Shown: positions 46,961-56,640, counted from the first letter of the stretch. The stretch is DNA of 64,000 nucleotides from Komarekiella atlantica HA4396-MV6 (GCA_019359395.1 JAHHHK010000004.1:266666-330665); one strand, 5' to 3'. Made by a program: numbers and translations. The notes: a model not told the origin generated them from the sequence alone.

Positions 46961-47377
46961 TTACTGCTCGATACTTTGCTGCCAAAGTCTTTCCAACATT
47001 TCGACTTGTGCTTTTAAAACAGCAGCGCGGTAAAAAAGATACCTGTCATAAAAAATAATCCCTAACCCAACACAAATAGGAGTCAAAACGAAAAACCATT
47101 GCAGGATAGTGGCAAGTTTATATTGCTCAGCAATAGTCAGTATTTGATTAACCAGATTGCGGTCAGAGGGTTTTGTACTAGCTTGAGATTGAGATAAATG
47201 TGTACCATTTGACTGAGGATTCCAGGTACTACTCTTATTAACTTTGCAGATTAAATTCTGAGATTCTACTAAGTTTATATGTCGTTCCCAAACCACACCA
47301 AATACTACTAGCCCTGGAGAAAGCACTATTAAAGTAACTACGCAAACTGTAAGAACATTTAAAAGTTTGGCTCTCAT
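46961..47377 (-). CDS. Putative membrane protein with two membrane helices
   Basis: Product of 138 aa. Membrane segments at about 7-28 (NVLTVCVVTLIVLSPGLVVF) and 92-110 (LQWFFVLTPICVGLGIIFY); a polar loop between them and a coiled C-terminus (LKAQVEMLERLWQQSIEQ). Function unknown. Confidence 0.65.
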   Translation of the reverse strand: MRAKLLNVLTVCVVTLIVLSPGLVVFGVVWERHINLVESQNLICKVNKSSTWNPQSNGTHLSQSQASTKPSDRNLVNQILTIAEQYKLATILQWFFVLTPICVGLGIIFYDRYLFYRAAVLKAQVEMLERLWQQSIEQ

Positions 47378-48435
47378 TTAGGCTCTCCCTTGCTAGGTAG
47401 CATACACCCAGTAAGAAAATAACTTTTACAATTTATCTAAGTAGCTATCTGTATGTACTTCTCAAACAGTTCTGATACTAAAGATATGTGTAAACGGTAA
47501 TTCTTATAATTGTTAGTTGTCAGTTATTTTTCTGATTAGTACTGACTACTACCCACGAATAAATTACCTACTTTCTCACAAAAGTAGAACTATGAGGTCA
47601 GAGCTAAGGCACTCAGATACTAAAATGTAGTTTCTCCTACTGCTAAAAGAGGGATTAAGAAGTCCCCCCTCGTTCACTAAGCTTTCACCTAGGAATTTCG
47701 GGGGGTAGAGGGGAATCTCTGCGTAAATCCTATACGTTTTATATCAGTCCCCTCTCCACACAACAGTTTAGCTGAGCCGAATTAAGATTATTAAATTCAT
47801 TAAAACAGTACTCAAAGCCTATGATTCTCACCTGATAAGTCTTTGAAAAAATCGTTGGGGTATGGGTGCTAGTATTTTTGGGTTGAGGTTCTAGTATTTA
47901 GGAAGTAGGGTTCTGGCGTTTGGGGTACTCAACTTAAAGCATTACAGTAACTAGTACAGGACTGTTTTTTATCTAATTATTTTGTGGCTAAAACTTGTAC
48001 TCAAAAAAGATACCTGTCTCTTGTGGTAAATATATATGCAATAACAAGAAAAAACAATTAAGTTTGCCAAATTAATTCACGTTTCTATCACAAATAAAAA
48101 TTTTTAGAATATAGTGCCAAAAGTTTTGAACATAACCCAGGTTGTTTTAAATTCTTAGTGAGTAAGCGCTAAGCTCAGCAAGCTAATCTGAGTGCAAAAG
48201 GCGATGTTAAGCAATGCAATGGTAAAATATAAGTACAGCGAGTAAACCACAGACTGAAACAAAATGAATGGAAATATCTCACAAAAGTTCCTCCTAAACT
48301 TCTAGATTTTGTAGTTTAGTTAAAATCTATAGTTGATGCACTAACTTGTAATAAACTGCAAATTAAACAAACAAAATATTATTATTGTATAAGTAAATAC
48401 TCTGCAATAAGTTAAGAATTCTAGGGGTGAATTGA
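47378..48435. other. Long AT-rich intergenic region before cysK
   Basis: About 1,050 bases without a supported gene. It includes a stretch (47650-47770) of G-rich repeats such as GGGGGGTAGAGGGGAATC. The 3' part should contain the cysK promoter. Confidence 0.5.
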
Positions 48436-49395
48436 ATGAGAATTGCTAAAGACGTAACAGAACTTATTGGAAGAACTCCTTTAGTTCAGCTAAATAAAAT
48501 TCCTCAAGCTGAGGGAGTAGTAGCGAGAATAGTTGTCAAACTAGAAGGCATGAATCCAGCTGCTTCAGTAAAAGACCGGATTGGGTTGAGTATGGTACTC
48601 TCAGCAGAAGCAGAGGGTTTTATTCAGCCTGGAAAAACTATTTTAGTAGAGCCAACCTCTGGTAATACCGGGATTGCTCTGGCGATGGTAGCAGCAGCAC
48701 GTGGCTACCGTTTGATTTTGACTATGCCAGAGACGATGAGCCAAGAACGACGGGCTATGCTCAGAGCCTATGGTGCGGCTTTAGAGTTGACACCTGGTAC
48801 TGAAGGAATGCGGGGAGCAATTCGCAAAGCCGAAGAGATTGTAGCGAACACTCCCAATGCTTATATGCTGCAACAGTTCCGCAACCCAGCTAATCCCAAA
48901 GTTCACCAGGAAACCACCGCAGAAGAAATTTGGGCTGATACAGATGGGGAAGTGGATATCGTCATTGCTGGGGTAGGTACTGGTGGAACTATTACTGGTG
49001 TTGCAGAGGTACTTAAAGGGCGCAAGCAGAGTTTTCAGGCGATCGCAGTTGAACCCAGCAACAGTCCAGTACTCTCTGGTGGTGAAGCCGGGCCACATAA
49101 AATCCAAGGTATTGGTGCGGGATTCGTCCCCGATGTTCTTCGCTTAGAACTGGTTGATGAAGTAATTAGAGTCAGCGACGAACAGGCGATCGCTTATGGA
49201 CGACGGCTAGCAAAAGAAGAAGGCTTATTATCTGGTATATCCTCCGGTGCGGCTTTATGTGCCGCCATTCAAGTAGGTAAACGTCCAGAAAATGCTGATC
49301 GTTTAATCGTGATGATTCAGCCTTCCTTTGGCGAACGTTATCTCAGCACACCCATGTTTCAAGACTTGACTTTAGAGCCTGCTGGGGTGCGTTAA
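48436..49395 (+). CDS. cysK: Cysteine synthase A (O-acetylserine sulfhydrylase)
   Basis: PLP enzyme that makes cysteine from O-acetylserine and sulfide. Product of 319 aa; [16 protein letters not shown] holds the PLP Lys, [20 protein letters not shown] the phosphate and substrate loop, and [17 protein letters not shown] the PLP phosphate site. Weak AGGGGTGA ribosome site. Cysteine supply fits Fe-S demand in nitrogen fixation, but this is inference. Confidence 0.93.
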   Translation: MRIAKDVTELIGRTPLVQLNKIPQAEGVVARIVVKLEGMNPAASVKDRIGLSMVLSAEAEGFIQPGKTILVEPTSGNTGIALAMVAAARGYRLILTMPETMSQERRAMLRAYGAALELTPGTEGMRGAIRKAEEIVANTPNAYMLQQFRNPANPKVHQETTAEEIWADTDGEVDIVIAGVGTGGTITGVAEVLKGRKQSFQAIAVEPSNSPVLSGGEAGPHKIQGIGAGFVPDVLRLELVDEVIRVSDEQAIAYGRRLAKEEGLLSGISSGAALCAAIQVGKRPENADRLIVMIQPSFGERYLSTPMFQDLTLEPAGVR

Positions 49396-49441
49396 TGCTA
49401 AGCCCATTAGCCCGCCTAGGAATGAATTCTCAGGCTAATAG

Positions 49442-49497
49442 CTAAAGTCCACTCAAGTGGACTGAAGCCCTTTCTCAGTCTTCTTAAGAAGACTTTA
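49442..49497. repeat. Palindromic repeat after cysK
   Basis: GCTAAAGTC (49442-49450) pairs with GACTTTAGC near 49491-49499, with two inner hairpins (CCACTCAAGTGG and CTTCTTAAGAAG). A compound structure seen widely in cyanobacterial spacers; may terminate cysK. Confidence 0.6.
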
Positions 49498-49574
49498 GCT
49501 ATTAGCCATAGGTTTATAACCTATGGCGGTTGTTGGGATTGGTGTAATATTCCGGTATAGCTACCCCTCATCGG

Positions 49575-50045
49575 CTAGTGTTTACACTTACCTTGCTGAT
49601 GGTGTTCATGATCGTGATCATGACCGTGGGCACAGTTTTGTAGATCCTGCTTCATTAGGCTTTCGCTCATTTCTTGGAAAGACTTATCCACAGGTTTTAA
49701 GCCAATCCAAGCATCAATCTTCTCGACATCAAAACCCACCTCACGACGCTCGCCGACTTCTATCAAAGGACGGCGAATTAACATCGGATCTTGCAGCATT
49801 AGCAGCAAAGCCGTTTCTTCATCCGTTTTTTCGGGAACCACCTCACCAGATTTTATCCGTGGAGCAGAACGATTAAAGCATTCGACTATGGGGCGATCGC
49901 CAAAAAATGAGCGCAAACGTTCGACTGTCCAAGGTTCTGTTAGCAGGTTGTGTGCTACCACCTCATGTCCCGCAACTGTTAGCAAAACTTTTTGCTTGAT
50001 ACCACCTTTACAGCCTGGTTTGCTATAGAAAATTACTCTTGCCAT
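49575..50045 (-). CDS. Nitrogenase-associated ArsC/Spx-like protein
   Basis: Product of 156 aa with thioredoxin-fold ArsC features: VIFYSKPGCKGGIKQKVLL, FNRSAPRIKSGEV, MLQDPMLIRRPLIEVG. This family is linked to nif clusters (NifO-like). The C-terminus is His-rich (HGHDHDHEHHQQGKCKH), suggesting metal binding. Confidence 0.85.
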   Translation of the reverse strand: MARVIFYSKPGCKGGIKQKVLLTVAGHEVVAHNLLTEPWTVERLRSFFGDRPIVECFNRSAPRIKSGEVVPEKTDEETALLLMLQDPMLIRRPLIEVGERREVGFDVEKIDAWIGLKPVDKSFQEMSESLMKQDLQNCAHGHDHDHEHHQQGKCKH

Positions 50046-50375
50046 TCAACTGTCTCCTAGTTAGATAAATAAACTTTTAGGTATCACGCAGAGGCGCAGC
50101 GAAAAGTTTGAGCGGAGGTTTCCGACGCTCCTACGTCGCTCTAAGCGTAGCCATGCCGCAGGCTTTACGCTGCGCTATCCGTTGGCGCAGCCCGCCGTAG
50201 GCATCAAAGCTTTTCAAGACAGAGTCGCAGAGAAGAACTTAAGAGTGTGGTCTAAAAACATGAAACCTGTTGTAAAATTCAATTTACATATTTCGCTAAC
50301 TCTCTGCGTTCCTTTGCGCTAAACTCTGCGCCCCTCTGCGTTTCAAATTAAACCTTCCATTTGCCCCGACGTAAG
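50046..50375. repeat. Repeat-rich spacer
   Basis: Contains ACGCAGAGGCGCAGCGAAAA, GCGTAGCCATGCCGCAGGCT and GCCCGCCGTAGGCATC pieces, and CTCTGCGTTCCTTTGCGCTA repeats. Related to 37190-37676. No gene. Confidence 0.65.
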
Positions 50376-50987
50376 CTAGAAATTTCTAGCACTATGTTTG
50401 ACCGGATCAAACTCGAATCTTTCTTTCGGATCAGTTTCCCCATAAATATTAAAGGTAACAGTTGGTTCATCACCCACTGCTTGCACACTGTGAATTGCAT
50501 CTGGAGTGAAGCTAATAATATCTCCAGGAAATAGAGTTAGCTCTCCTGTCTGTTCGATTTTGTCTTCACATCCTGGGCTGTGAGTGCGTTGCCAAAAAGT
50601 ATTTTTTTCCTGACCTTTTAACACCGCTACTATTCCCCACGTCCCATGATTATGAATGGTTGACATCGTTCCCGGTGCAAATGTTACTGTTTGCACTGTT
50701 AACGGAAAACCTAATTCATCGTATAGGAGAACAACAGAGGTTCCCGTATTAGGAGAAGGCTCTAAATATTGACTTCGCACCCAGTATGAATTCACAATCA
50801 AGCGCCTTACCAACATGCGGATTTCTGGCAGACAACTTGATTCGTCATCTGCATTATCAAGAACATCTTCCACCTCAGTTAAAAACCGATAAAGACGATA
50901 GTTCTCTCTCAATAAATCCCATGCTCTCACCGATTTACAAGCTTGATACTGACCGTCTCCTGTTAGCAGCCAATCTCTACCTTTCAT
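50376..50987 (-). CDS. Cysteine-dioxygenase-like cupin
   Basis: Cupin of 203 aa. Iron ligands are His residues in MSTIHNHGTWGIVAVLKGQE and a later IHSVQAVGD; the PxG and GDIISFTPDAIHS strands are typical. It would oxidise cysteine or a related thiol using O2. It lies near cysK, so the two may balance cysteine. Confidence 0.8.
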   Translation of the reverse strand: MKGRDWLLTGDGQYQACKSVRAWDLLRENYRLYRFLTEVEDVLDNADDESSCLPEIRMLVRRLIVNSYWVRSQYLEPSPNTGTSVVLLYDELGFPLTVQTVTFAPGTMSTIHNHGTWGIVAVLKGQEKNTFWQRTHSPGCEDKIEQTGELTLFPGDIISFTPDAIHSVQAVGDEPTVTFNIYGETDPKERFEFDPVKHSARNF

Positions 50988-50992
50988 AACCT

Positions 50993-51160
50993 TTAAAACA
51001 TCAGTTGAGAAGATTGAGGCAAAACAAATGGAGGCGGCGGAGAGAAAGAGGGAACATTTGTTGTGTAAGGAGGCACACTACCGGCTGGTAAAACAGGTAA
51101 AAGAGGAGTACTAGAGTGACTAGATGTGGAGAGAGGAAGATAGAAAGATAAGTTACTCAT
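50993..51160 (-). CDS. Pro/Ser-rich 55-aa ORF
   Basis: ATG 51160 to TAA 50993: MSNLSFYLPLSTSSHSSTPL then a proline-rich part with VPSFSPPPPFVLPQ. It ends 5 bases before the cupin gene start and begins 28 bases after the TPR-like gene's end, on the same strand. Could be a true small gene or low-complexity spacer. Confidence 0.4.
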   Translation of the reverse strand: MSNLSFYLPLSTSSHSSTPLLPVLPAGSVPPYTTNVPSFSPPPPFVLPQSSQLMF

Positions 51161-51188
51161 GGCTGTTGATAGTTGATTCCTGACTAAA

Positions 51189-51674
51189 TTAATCGTCTTC
51201 TTCTGGTGGACGTGTCAAAATATCCAGAAGGATGCCGGCTCCGAAATCATTTTTGGCATCAATCTCCTTAACTCTGCTACTTATTTCTTTGGCTTGGTCT
51301 ATTTCCCCCAATTTTGCTAAAACCAATCCAGAAGCAGCATAAGCATTTAAGTACAATCTGATTTGGGGTTCTTCTCGCCGTTGAATTAATAGCGGCTTAA
51401 GTCTTAACCAATCATCAGGAAGATTTTCTGCTACTTTAATTTTATCTATTAATTTGATTGTTGTTTGTAGTGCAAGTATATAATTATTTTTATAATAGAA
51501 AAACCTGTATGCTGCTACCAAAACATCTGTATTATCACCAGTTTTGGCTAAAGCTTGTTGAACATATTTTTCGGATTCTGATGTATTTTCCCAGCTTTGT
51601 GCTGCTAATATTAGTAACTCTTTAATATCATCAGGAACCTGAAACCATGAGAAGCGATTTGCATCTATCTGCAT
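51189..51674 (-). CDS. TPR-like helical protein, 161 aa
   Basis: Not assigned to a named family. Helical repeat look: KYVQQALAKTGDNTDVLVAA, YYKNNYILALQTTIKLIDKI, YAASGLVLAKLGEIDQAKEI. Probably the first gene of the row ending with the cupin gene. Confidence 0.65.
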   Translation of the reverse strand: MQIDANRFSWFQVPDDIKELLILAAQSWENTSESEKYVQQALAKTGDNTDVLVAAYRFFYYKNNYILALQTTIKLIDKIKVAENLPDDWLRLKPLLIQRREEPQIRLYLNAYAASGLVLAKLGEIDQAKEISSRVKEIDAKNDFGAGILLDILTRPPEEDD

Positions 51675-51780
51675 AATTTTTTGGGGACTGGAGAAGGAGG
51701 GGAAAGGTTAAAGGGCAAAGGGGAAAGGGATGATTTTTACCTTTTTCCTTTACCCCTTTCCCCAATACCTAATGCCCAAT

Positions 51781-52380
51781 TTAAAACAGCGTGAGAATAT
51801 ACACTAAGGTAAACAGAACAATCCAGATAATGTCTACGAAGTGCCAGTAAATTTCTGCCATTTCAATGAAAGTGTGATTGGTGGCAGAATAAGTACCGGG
51901 ACGACGCGATCGCCACAATACACCTAAAATCAATAACAGTCCCACAAATACGTGCAAACCGTGGAACCCAGTCATGATATAAAAGCAGTTGGCGAATACG
52001 TTGGTAGTCAAGCCGTATCCTAAAGTCGAATACTCATAAGCCTGACCAAGCAAGAAAATTGCGCCCATGATTGCAGTAATTGCATACCAAAACTGCATTC
52101 CCTTGACATCATTCTTTTTAATCGCCGTATCACCGAAGTGAATGACGAAACTACTCGACACCAGAATGATGGTGTTAATCGTTGGTAACAAAAGCTCTAC
52201 TTCAGTTTCTTCGGGAGGCCAAACATCTGTCATACCTCGGAAGAACAAATAAGTGGCAAAAAATCCCCCAAACATCAGGGATTCAGAAGCGAGGAACGTC
52301 AACAGTCCCCAGACTCTTAAATCTGGATGTTCTTCGTGTCCTGCACTGTCATGTTCCTTCGGCGTTGTAGCTATAGTCAT
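51781..52380 (-). CDS. coxC: Cytochrome c oxidase subunit III
   Basis: Product of 199 aa from ATG 52380 (MTIATTPKEHDS). The longer frame to 52449 would begin inside the palindrome at 52415-52443, so I reject it. Five membrane helices are visible, with SLMFGGFFATYLFFRG, GFHGLHVFVGLLLI and YWHFVDIIWIVLFTLVY. Third gene of coxBAC. Confidence 0.95.
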   Translation of the reverse strand: MTIATTPKEHDSAGHEEHPDLRVWGLLTFLASESLMFGGFFATYLFFRGMTDVWPPEETEVELLLPTINTIILVSSSFVIHFGDTAIKKNDVKGMQFWYAITAIMGAIFLLGQAYEYSTLGYGLTTNVFANCFYIMTGFHGLHVFVGLLLILGVLWRSRRPGTYSATNHTFIEMAEIYWHFVDIIWIVLFTLVYILTLF

Positions 52381-52414
52381 AGATTTATTGACAGTATTAT
52401 CCGCTGTGTCTGTA

Positions 52415-52443
52415 GTAGAGACGTTGCAATGCAACGTCTCTAC
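52415..52443. repeat. Perfect 14-bp palindrome upstream of coxC
   Basis: GTAGAGACGTTGCA, single A, TGCAACGTCTCTAC. Same family as 44338-44396. Confidence 0.85.
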
Positions 52444-52637
52444 AATCAACGAAAATTGGTCGTTTTACCGACAAGAAATCGGGTTTTTGCGATTACTGAA
52501 TCGATGCTTTAGAAGGGAAGGTTGGGGGTTAGGTCTGTATTGGACTCAACTGCAAACCGCTATAGTTGTTGACAGCCGTGCAAGATTTTAATCTAACCAA
52601 ACTCTTCACTTGTTCAGGAATTATAAAAATTCCAAGT

Positions 52638-52861
52638 TTCGAGTTCAAAGCTCGGTCTTTCGAGTTCAAAGCTCGGTCTTTCGTGTTCCGAACTCGGTCT
52701 TTCGTGTTCCGAACTCGGTCTTTCGTGTTCCGAACTCGGTCTTTCGTGTTCCGAACTCGGTCTTTCGTGTTCCGAACTCGGTCTTTCGTGTTCTGAACTC
52801 GGTCTTTCGTGTTCTGAACTCGGTCTTTCGTGTTTCGAACTCGGCCTTTCATGTTCTGAAC
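52638..52861. repeat. 21-bp tandem repeat (about 10 copies) between coxA and coxC
   Basis: Unit CTCGGTCTTTCGTGTTCCGAA, with starts at 52651, 52672 and so on every 21 bases to 52840; small changes at both ends (GAGTTCAAAG, TTCTGAA). As 21 is a multiple of 3, several frames stay open, but their products are pure heptapeptide repeats. It splits coxA from coxC by about 530 bases. Confidence 0.93.
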
Positions 52862-52915
52862 TCAAATGAATAGAAGTTTCAGTCCCAACAGGAATAACAG
52901 TACTCACTCTACTAA

Positions 52916-54604
52916 CTAAGCACTAGCTTCCGGCGTTGCAGTTGGCTGTAGTTCTATACTCTGACCATGACCGTAGTCATAAGGGCCGTGAGTGACAACA
53001 GGTAACACTTCCCAGTTTTCAATGGCGGGTGGTGAGCTGGTTGTCCATTCTAAAGTTAAAGCTTGCCAAGGATTATCGCCCGCAGGTTTGCCTTTGCTCC
53101 AACTGTAGAGAATGTTTATAGCGAAAGGTATTACCGATATGCCCAAGACAAATGAACCAAAGGTGCAAAGCTGATTGAGGTCAATAAATTGGGGGTCGTA
53201 CATTGCCACACGTCGGGGCATTCCTTGCAGACCCAACTCGTGCATGGGTAAGAAAGTCAGGTTAGTGCCGATAAAAGTGAGGACAAAGTGAACCCGGCCC
53301 CAAGCTTCATTCATCATCCGTCCGGTAATTTTGGGGAACCAGTGGTAAATACCAGCGTAAATGCCAAATACGGAACCGCCAAACAGAACGTAGTGGAAGT
53401 GTCCTACTACATAATAGGTGTCGTGGACGTGAACATCAAAGGGAGCTGTTCCCATTGTCACGCCACTTAAGCCGCCCATAACAAACATGGACAACAAACC
53501 AATGGCGAAAAGCATGGCGCTGGTGAAGCGGATTTTACCACCCCAGAGAGTAGCAACCCAGCCGAAAATCTTGACGCCAGTGGGAACCGCAACAATTAGG
53601 GTAGAGATAGTGAAGAACATCCGCATCCAACCGGGTGTACCGCTGGTAAACATGTGGTGTACCCAGACGAACAAACCGACAACGCAGATTGCCACGCTAG
53701 AATAAGCGATCGCCTTATAACCAAAAATCGGCTTACGGGCATGAACTGGAATCACCTCGGACATAATGCCGAAGATGGGCAGAATCATTAAATATACTGC
53801 CGGGTGAGAATAGAACCAGAATAAATGCTGGTAGATAACAACGTTACCGCCTGCATCTGGTTTAAAGAAAGATGTGCCAAAGTTGAGGTCAAATAACAGC
53901 AGAATTAAACCAGCTGCTAATACAGGTGTGGAGAGTAGCGCCAGGATAGAGGTCGCTAAGATTGCCCAGCAGAACAAGGGTACTTGATCCCATTTCATGC
54001 TAGGAACCTTCATCATCAAAATGGTGATCACAAAGTTCAGTGAACCCAAAATCGAAGAAGTTCCCACCAAAACGATCGCAAGTATCCACATTGTTTGAGC
54101 AATGGGTGCTGTCATCAAGCTTAAGGGTGGGTAAGCTGTCCAGCCAGATTGCGAACCGCCGAAGAGGAAACTACCTAAAATTAGCGCCCCTGCTGGTGGA
54201 TTTAACCAGAAAGCGATCGCATTCAGCTTCGGGAAAGCCATATCCCTAGCGCCAACCATCAACGGCACTAGATAGTTGCCAAATCCCCCAATTGCACTCG
54301 GAACAATCCACAGGAAAATCATGATTGTCCCGTGATTCGTCATGAAAGCGTTATACAGATTGGGGTCGAGCAAGTCTGCATCTGGTGTTGCTAACTCGGC
54401 GCGAATAGCGATCGCCATCAATCCACCGATTAGATAAAATACAAACGCCGTCACCAGGTATTGAATACCAATAACCTTGTGGTCGACATTAAATGTAAAA
54501 TAATCCTGCCATTTCCACGCTTTGGGATGGGAGGTATGAGCAACCACCATTTCCGGCTTTTTCCCTTCTGGTGGCGTATTCCGTGGAAATTCTACCTTTG
54601 TCAT
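52916..54604 (-). CDS. coxA: Cytochrome c oxidase subunit I
   Basis: Haem-copper oxidase subunit I, 562 aa, about 12 membrane helices. Active-site regions: HLFWFYSHPAVYLMILP, FVWVHHMFTSG and DTYYVVGHFHYVLFGG. The D-channel Glu of the HPEVY motif is Ala, preceded by YS, which is the pattern of type A2 oxidases. Location next to fdxB and cnfR matches the heterocyst-specific cox2 locus of Nostoc PCC 7120. Confidence 0.97.
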   Translation of the reverse strand: MTKVEFPRNTPPEGKKPEMVVAHTSHPKAWKWQDYFTFNVDHKVIGIQYLVTAFVFYLIGGLMAIAIRAELATPDADLLDPNLYNAFMTNHGTIMIFLWIVPSAIGGFGNYLVPLMVGARDMAFPKLNAIAFWLNPPAGALILGSFLFGGSQSGWTAYPPLSLMTAPIAQTMWILAIVLVGTSSILGSLNFVITILMMKVPSMKWDQVPLFCWAILATSILALLSTPVLAAGLILLLFDLNFGTSFFKPDAGGNVVIYQHLFWFYSHPAVYLMILPIFGIMSEVIPVHARKPIFGYKAIAYSSVAICVVGLFVWVHHMFTSGTPGWMRMFFTISTLIVAVPTGVKIFGWVATLWGGKIRFTSAMLFAIGLLSMFVMGGLSGVTMGTAPFDVHVHDTYYVVGHFHYVLFGGSVFGIYAGIYHWFPKITGRMMNEAWGRVHFVLTFIGTNLTFLPMHELGLQGMPRRVAMYDPQFIDLNQLCTFGSFVLGISVIPFAINILYSWSKGKPAGDNPWQALTLEWTTSSPPAIENWEVLPVVTHGPYDYGHGQSIELQPTATPEASA

Positions 54605-54661
54605 ATTTTTTCACCGCTACGCAAAGTCCAGGGTCAAACGTCCAAAGTAATTAAATATTGA

Positions 54662-54802
54662 CTCTTGTACAGACGCGATTAATTGCATCTCTACGATTAA
54701 TTGCATCTCTACGATTAATCGCGTCTCTACGATTAATTGCATCTCTACGATTAATCGCGTCTCTACGATTAATCGCATCTCTACGATTAATCGCGTCTCT
54801 AC
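54662..54802. repeat. ATTAATCGCGTCTCTACG tandem array before coxB end
   Basis: Seven or eight 19-20-base units alternating ATTAATTGCATCTCTACG and ATTAATCGCGTCTCTACG. The same core as at 6708 and 9607. It runs into the 3' end of coxB, whose TAG lies in it. Confidence 0.9.
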
Positions 54803-55779
54803 TCTTGACCAATGACCATTGACTCTAGAGTTGATGTACTAATCCCCATATCGTGGATATGAGGAGCGAGAAACTCTGATGTAGATAAGTCAGAAGGGTT
54901 AACCGCAACAACTTGATGTCCGTCTTGCTGTTGAGCAATCTGGTTTTCTGTCCGCCAGCTATCATAAGCTTCCGGCGTGTGGACAACTACCTGTGTCCGC
55001 ATTGAGCCGTGATAACCACCGCATAGTTCAGCACACACCACAGGGTATGTACCTGGTTTGGTAGCGACAAATCGGAGTTCGGTAGGAATACCAGGAAGCG
55101 CATCTTGCTTCAGCCGGAAGTTCGGCACCCAAAACGAGTGAATTACATCCTGTGCTGAAAGATTGAGTTGGACATCAGCACCGACGGGAACGTGCAATTC
55201 CCCAGAGGTAATGCCACTATCAGGATAGTTAAATATCCAGGCATACTGTATCCCTTTGACATCGACAACTAAGTCGGCTGGTTTCCCTTGGGTTGTGGGA
55301 GATGCACCGATACCAATTGTTGGAGCAGTTGTTGCTTGGGAGGTGTCATTTAAAGTAGCTGCAAGAGCGCTACCTGGCATGTGAGCAATGTGAGCTGAAG
55401 AATGAGGATGACCCGCAGGCTCAAAGCCTCCCATTCGGTTAAAAACATCTACACTGTAGATGCCCAAGGCCAGCACAATCAATGTTGGAATTGCTGTCCA
55501 AAAAACTTCTAAAGGCAAATTGCCTTCTACTGGTGCGCCGTCAGTATCGTCACCCCGACGGCGACGAAACTGAATCAAAAAAACCACAATGGTTCCTTCT
55601 ACCACCAAAAACAGAGCGATCGCAATGGTAAACATGATATTGAAAAATCCGTCTACCAAAGGCGCTTGTAGCGATGCTTGCACGGGCAGTAGAGTGTGAT
55701 TTTGACCAATCCAAACGCTAATAGCTGTGACTACTATCCCAGCAATCAGAGTCCATAATGAAACAGGAATTTGTTGCAT
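54799..55779 (-). CDS. coxB: Cytochrome c oxidase subunit II
   Basis: Subunit II with the CuA centre, 326 aa from ATG 55779 (MQQIPVSLWTLIAGIVV). The upstream in-frame extension to 55887 is made of the GGGTACTGGGGATTGG repeat and is rejected. Two membrane helices near residues 5-25 and 45-75. CuA ligands are in CAELCGGYHGSM with the preceding His in VIHSFWVP. The last seven residues, SMVIGQE, are coded by the 54662 repeat. First gene of coxBAC. Confidence 0.95.
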   Translation of the reverse strand: MQQIPVSLWTLIAGIVVTAISVWIGQNHTLLPVQASLQAPLVDGFFNIMFTIAIALFLVVEGTIVVFLIQFRRRRGDDTDGAPVEGNLPLEVFWTAIPTLIVLALGIYSVDVFNRMGGFEPAGHPHSSAHIAHMPGSALAATLNDTSQATTAPTIGIGASPTTQGKPADLVVDVKGIQYAWIFNYPDSGITSGELHVPVGADVQLNLSAQDVIHSFWVPNFRLKQDALPGIPTELRFVATKPGTYPVVCAELCGGYHGSMRTQVVVHTPEAYDSWRTENQIAQQQDGHQVVAVNPSDLSTSEFLAPHIHDMGISTSTLESMVIGQE

Positions 55780-55799
55780 ACTGCTACCTGCTCTGTAAA

Positions 55800-55965
55800 A
55801 CGTCTTTAAAGGTACTGGGTACTGGGGATTGGGTATTGGGGATTGGGTACTGGGGAACTCGGGGCCCCCTTTGGGGATAAGGGGCAATGGGGATTGGGTA
55901 CTGGGGATTGGGAAGAATTTAGTCCTCAGTTCCTAGTCCCTAGTCCCTAGTCCCTAGTCCCCAAT
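55800..55965. repeat. GGGTACTGGGGATTGG / CCTAGTCCCTAGTCC repeats
   Basis: Several direct copies of GGGTACTGGGGATTGGG and of CCTAGTCCCTAGTCC upstream of coxB. The region to 56346 has no other gene; a run of C and G near 56012 and 56045 (AAGGGGGGAAAC, TTTCCCCCC) can pair. Confidence 0.75.
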
Positions 55966-56346
55966 CCATTTTGTTTTCACTTATTAACTTTCTAACGCGC
56001 ACTAAAAAAAAAGGGGGGAAACTTCCAGATTTTTTCAGATCTTTCCCCCCAGTAAATTACAAATTATCTTTCAACTCCTATGAAAAAGGAGCCTTCTTTT
56101 TACAGAAAAGCTTGTTGTTCTTAGAGGACACTATTTGTCCTAATATTGATGAGGTTATATTAGCAGCAAGTTTAGATTTGTTAATAAGTAACAATTTACG
56201 ATTTACGCATTTGTTTACTGTGAACTTTTAGACTGGTTCCGGTAAATATTTAGCATTCCCCTCTAGTTACCTTGCTTGGCGCAATCGCGCTTTCTGTTAA
56301 AAGTGCCTCCTTGAACAAACAACAAACTTGACTAACTCTAAAAACC

Positions 56347-56640
56347 TTAATTATTTAATGCTACATGTGTGTAGCAATTCTTCGGACAAATCCGCGCACA
56401 AGCTTCACAACCAATACAGTTTTCTGGATAAGCCACTGCCATTACTTTTCTTTCAATTTCTTCATCATCTTCGTCGTCTACAAATTCTCCTTCTTCGTTA
56501 AGTGCTTTTAAACCCAGCACATTATATCCGCATACTTTAATACATCTGCCACAGCCGATACATTTGTCCTTGTCTATTTCTTGAGCAAATTTTGGTGTCC
56601 AAGTTTTACCGCCAAATGTCAAACCTGTTAGTTGTGCCAT
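56347..56640 (-). CDS. fdxB: FdxB, nif-specific ferredoxin III (2x[4Fe-4S])
   Basis: Ferredoxin of 97 aa from ATG 56640 ([18 protein letters not shown]). Cluster ligands are Cys27, 30, 33, 37 and Cys75, 78, 81, 85, in [11 protein letters not shown] and [11 protein letters not shown]. An acidic insert (DDEDDEE) separates the two. AGG lies about 9 bases before the start. It lies divergent from cnfR. Confidence 0.94.
   Translation of the reverse strand: MAQLTGLTFGGKTWTPKFAQEIDKDKCIGCGRCIKVCGYNVLGLKALNEEGEFVDDEDDEEIERKVMAVAYPENCIGCEACARICPKNCYTHVALNN

Noticed and set aside
49523..49876. 117-aa + strand ORF
   Set aside because: Antisense shadow of the ArsC-like gene on the other strand, which has clear family motifs.
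52381..52449. Longer coxC start
   Set aside because: The extension is encoded by the GACGTTGCAATGCAACGTC palindrome; ATG 52380 gives a normal CoxC start.
52529..52907. Heptapeptide-repeat ORFs on both strands over the 21-bp array
   Set aside because: A 21-base unit keeps any stop-free frame open. Several frames on both strands are open equally, which argues against coding.
55780..55887. Longer coxB start
   Set aside because: The extra 36 residues come from GGGTACTGGGGATTGG repeats; ATG 55779 has a ribosome site and gives the expected first membrane helix.
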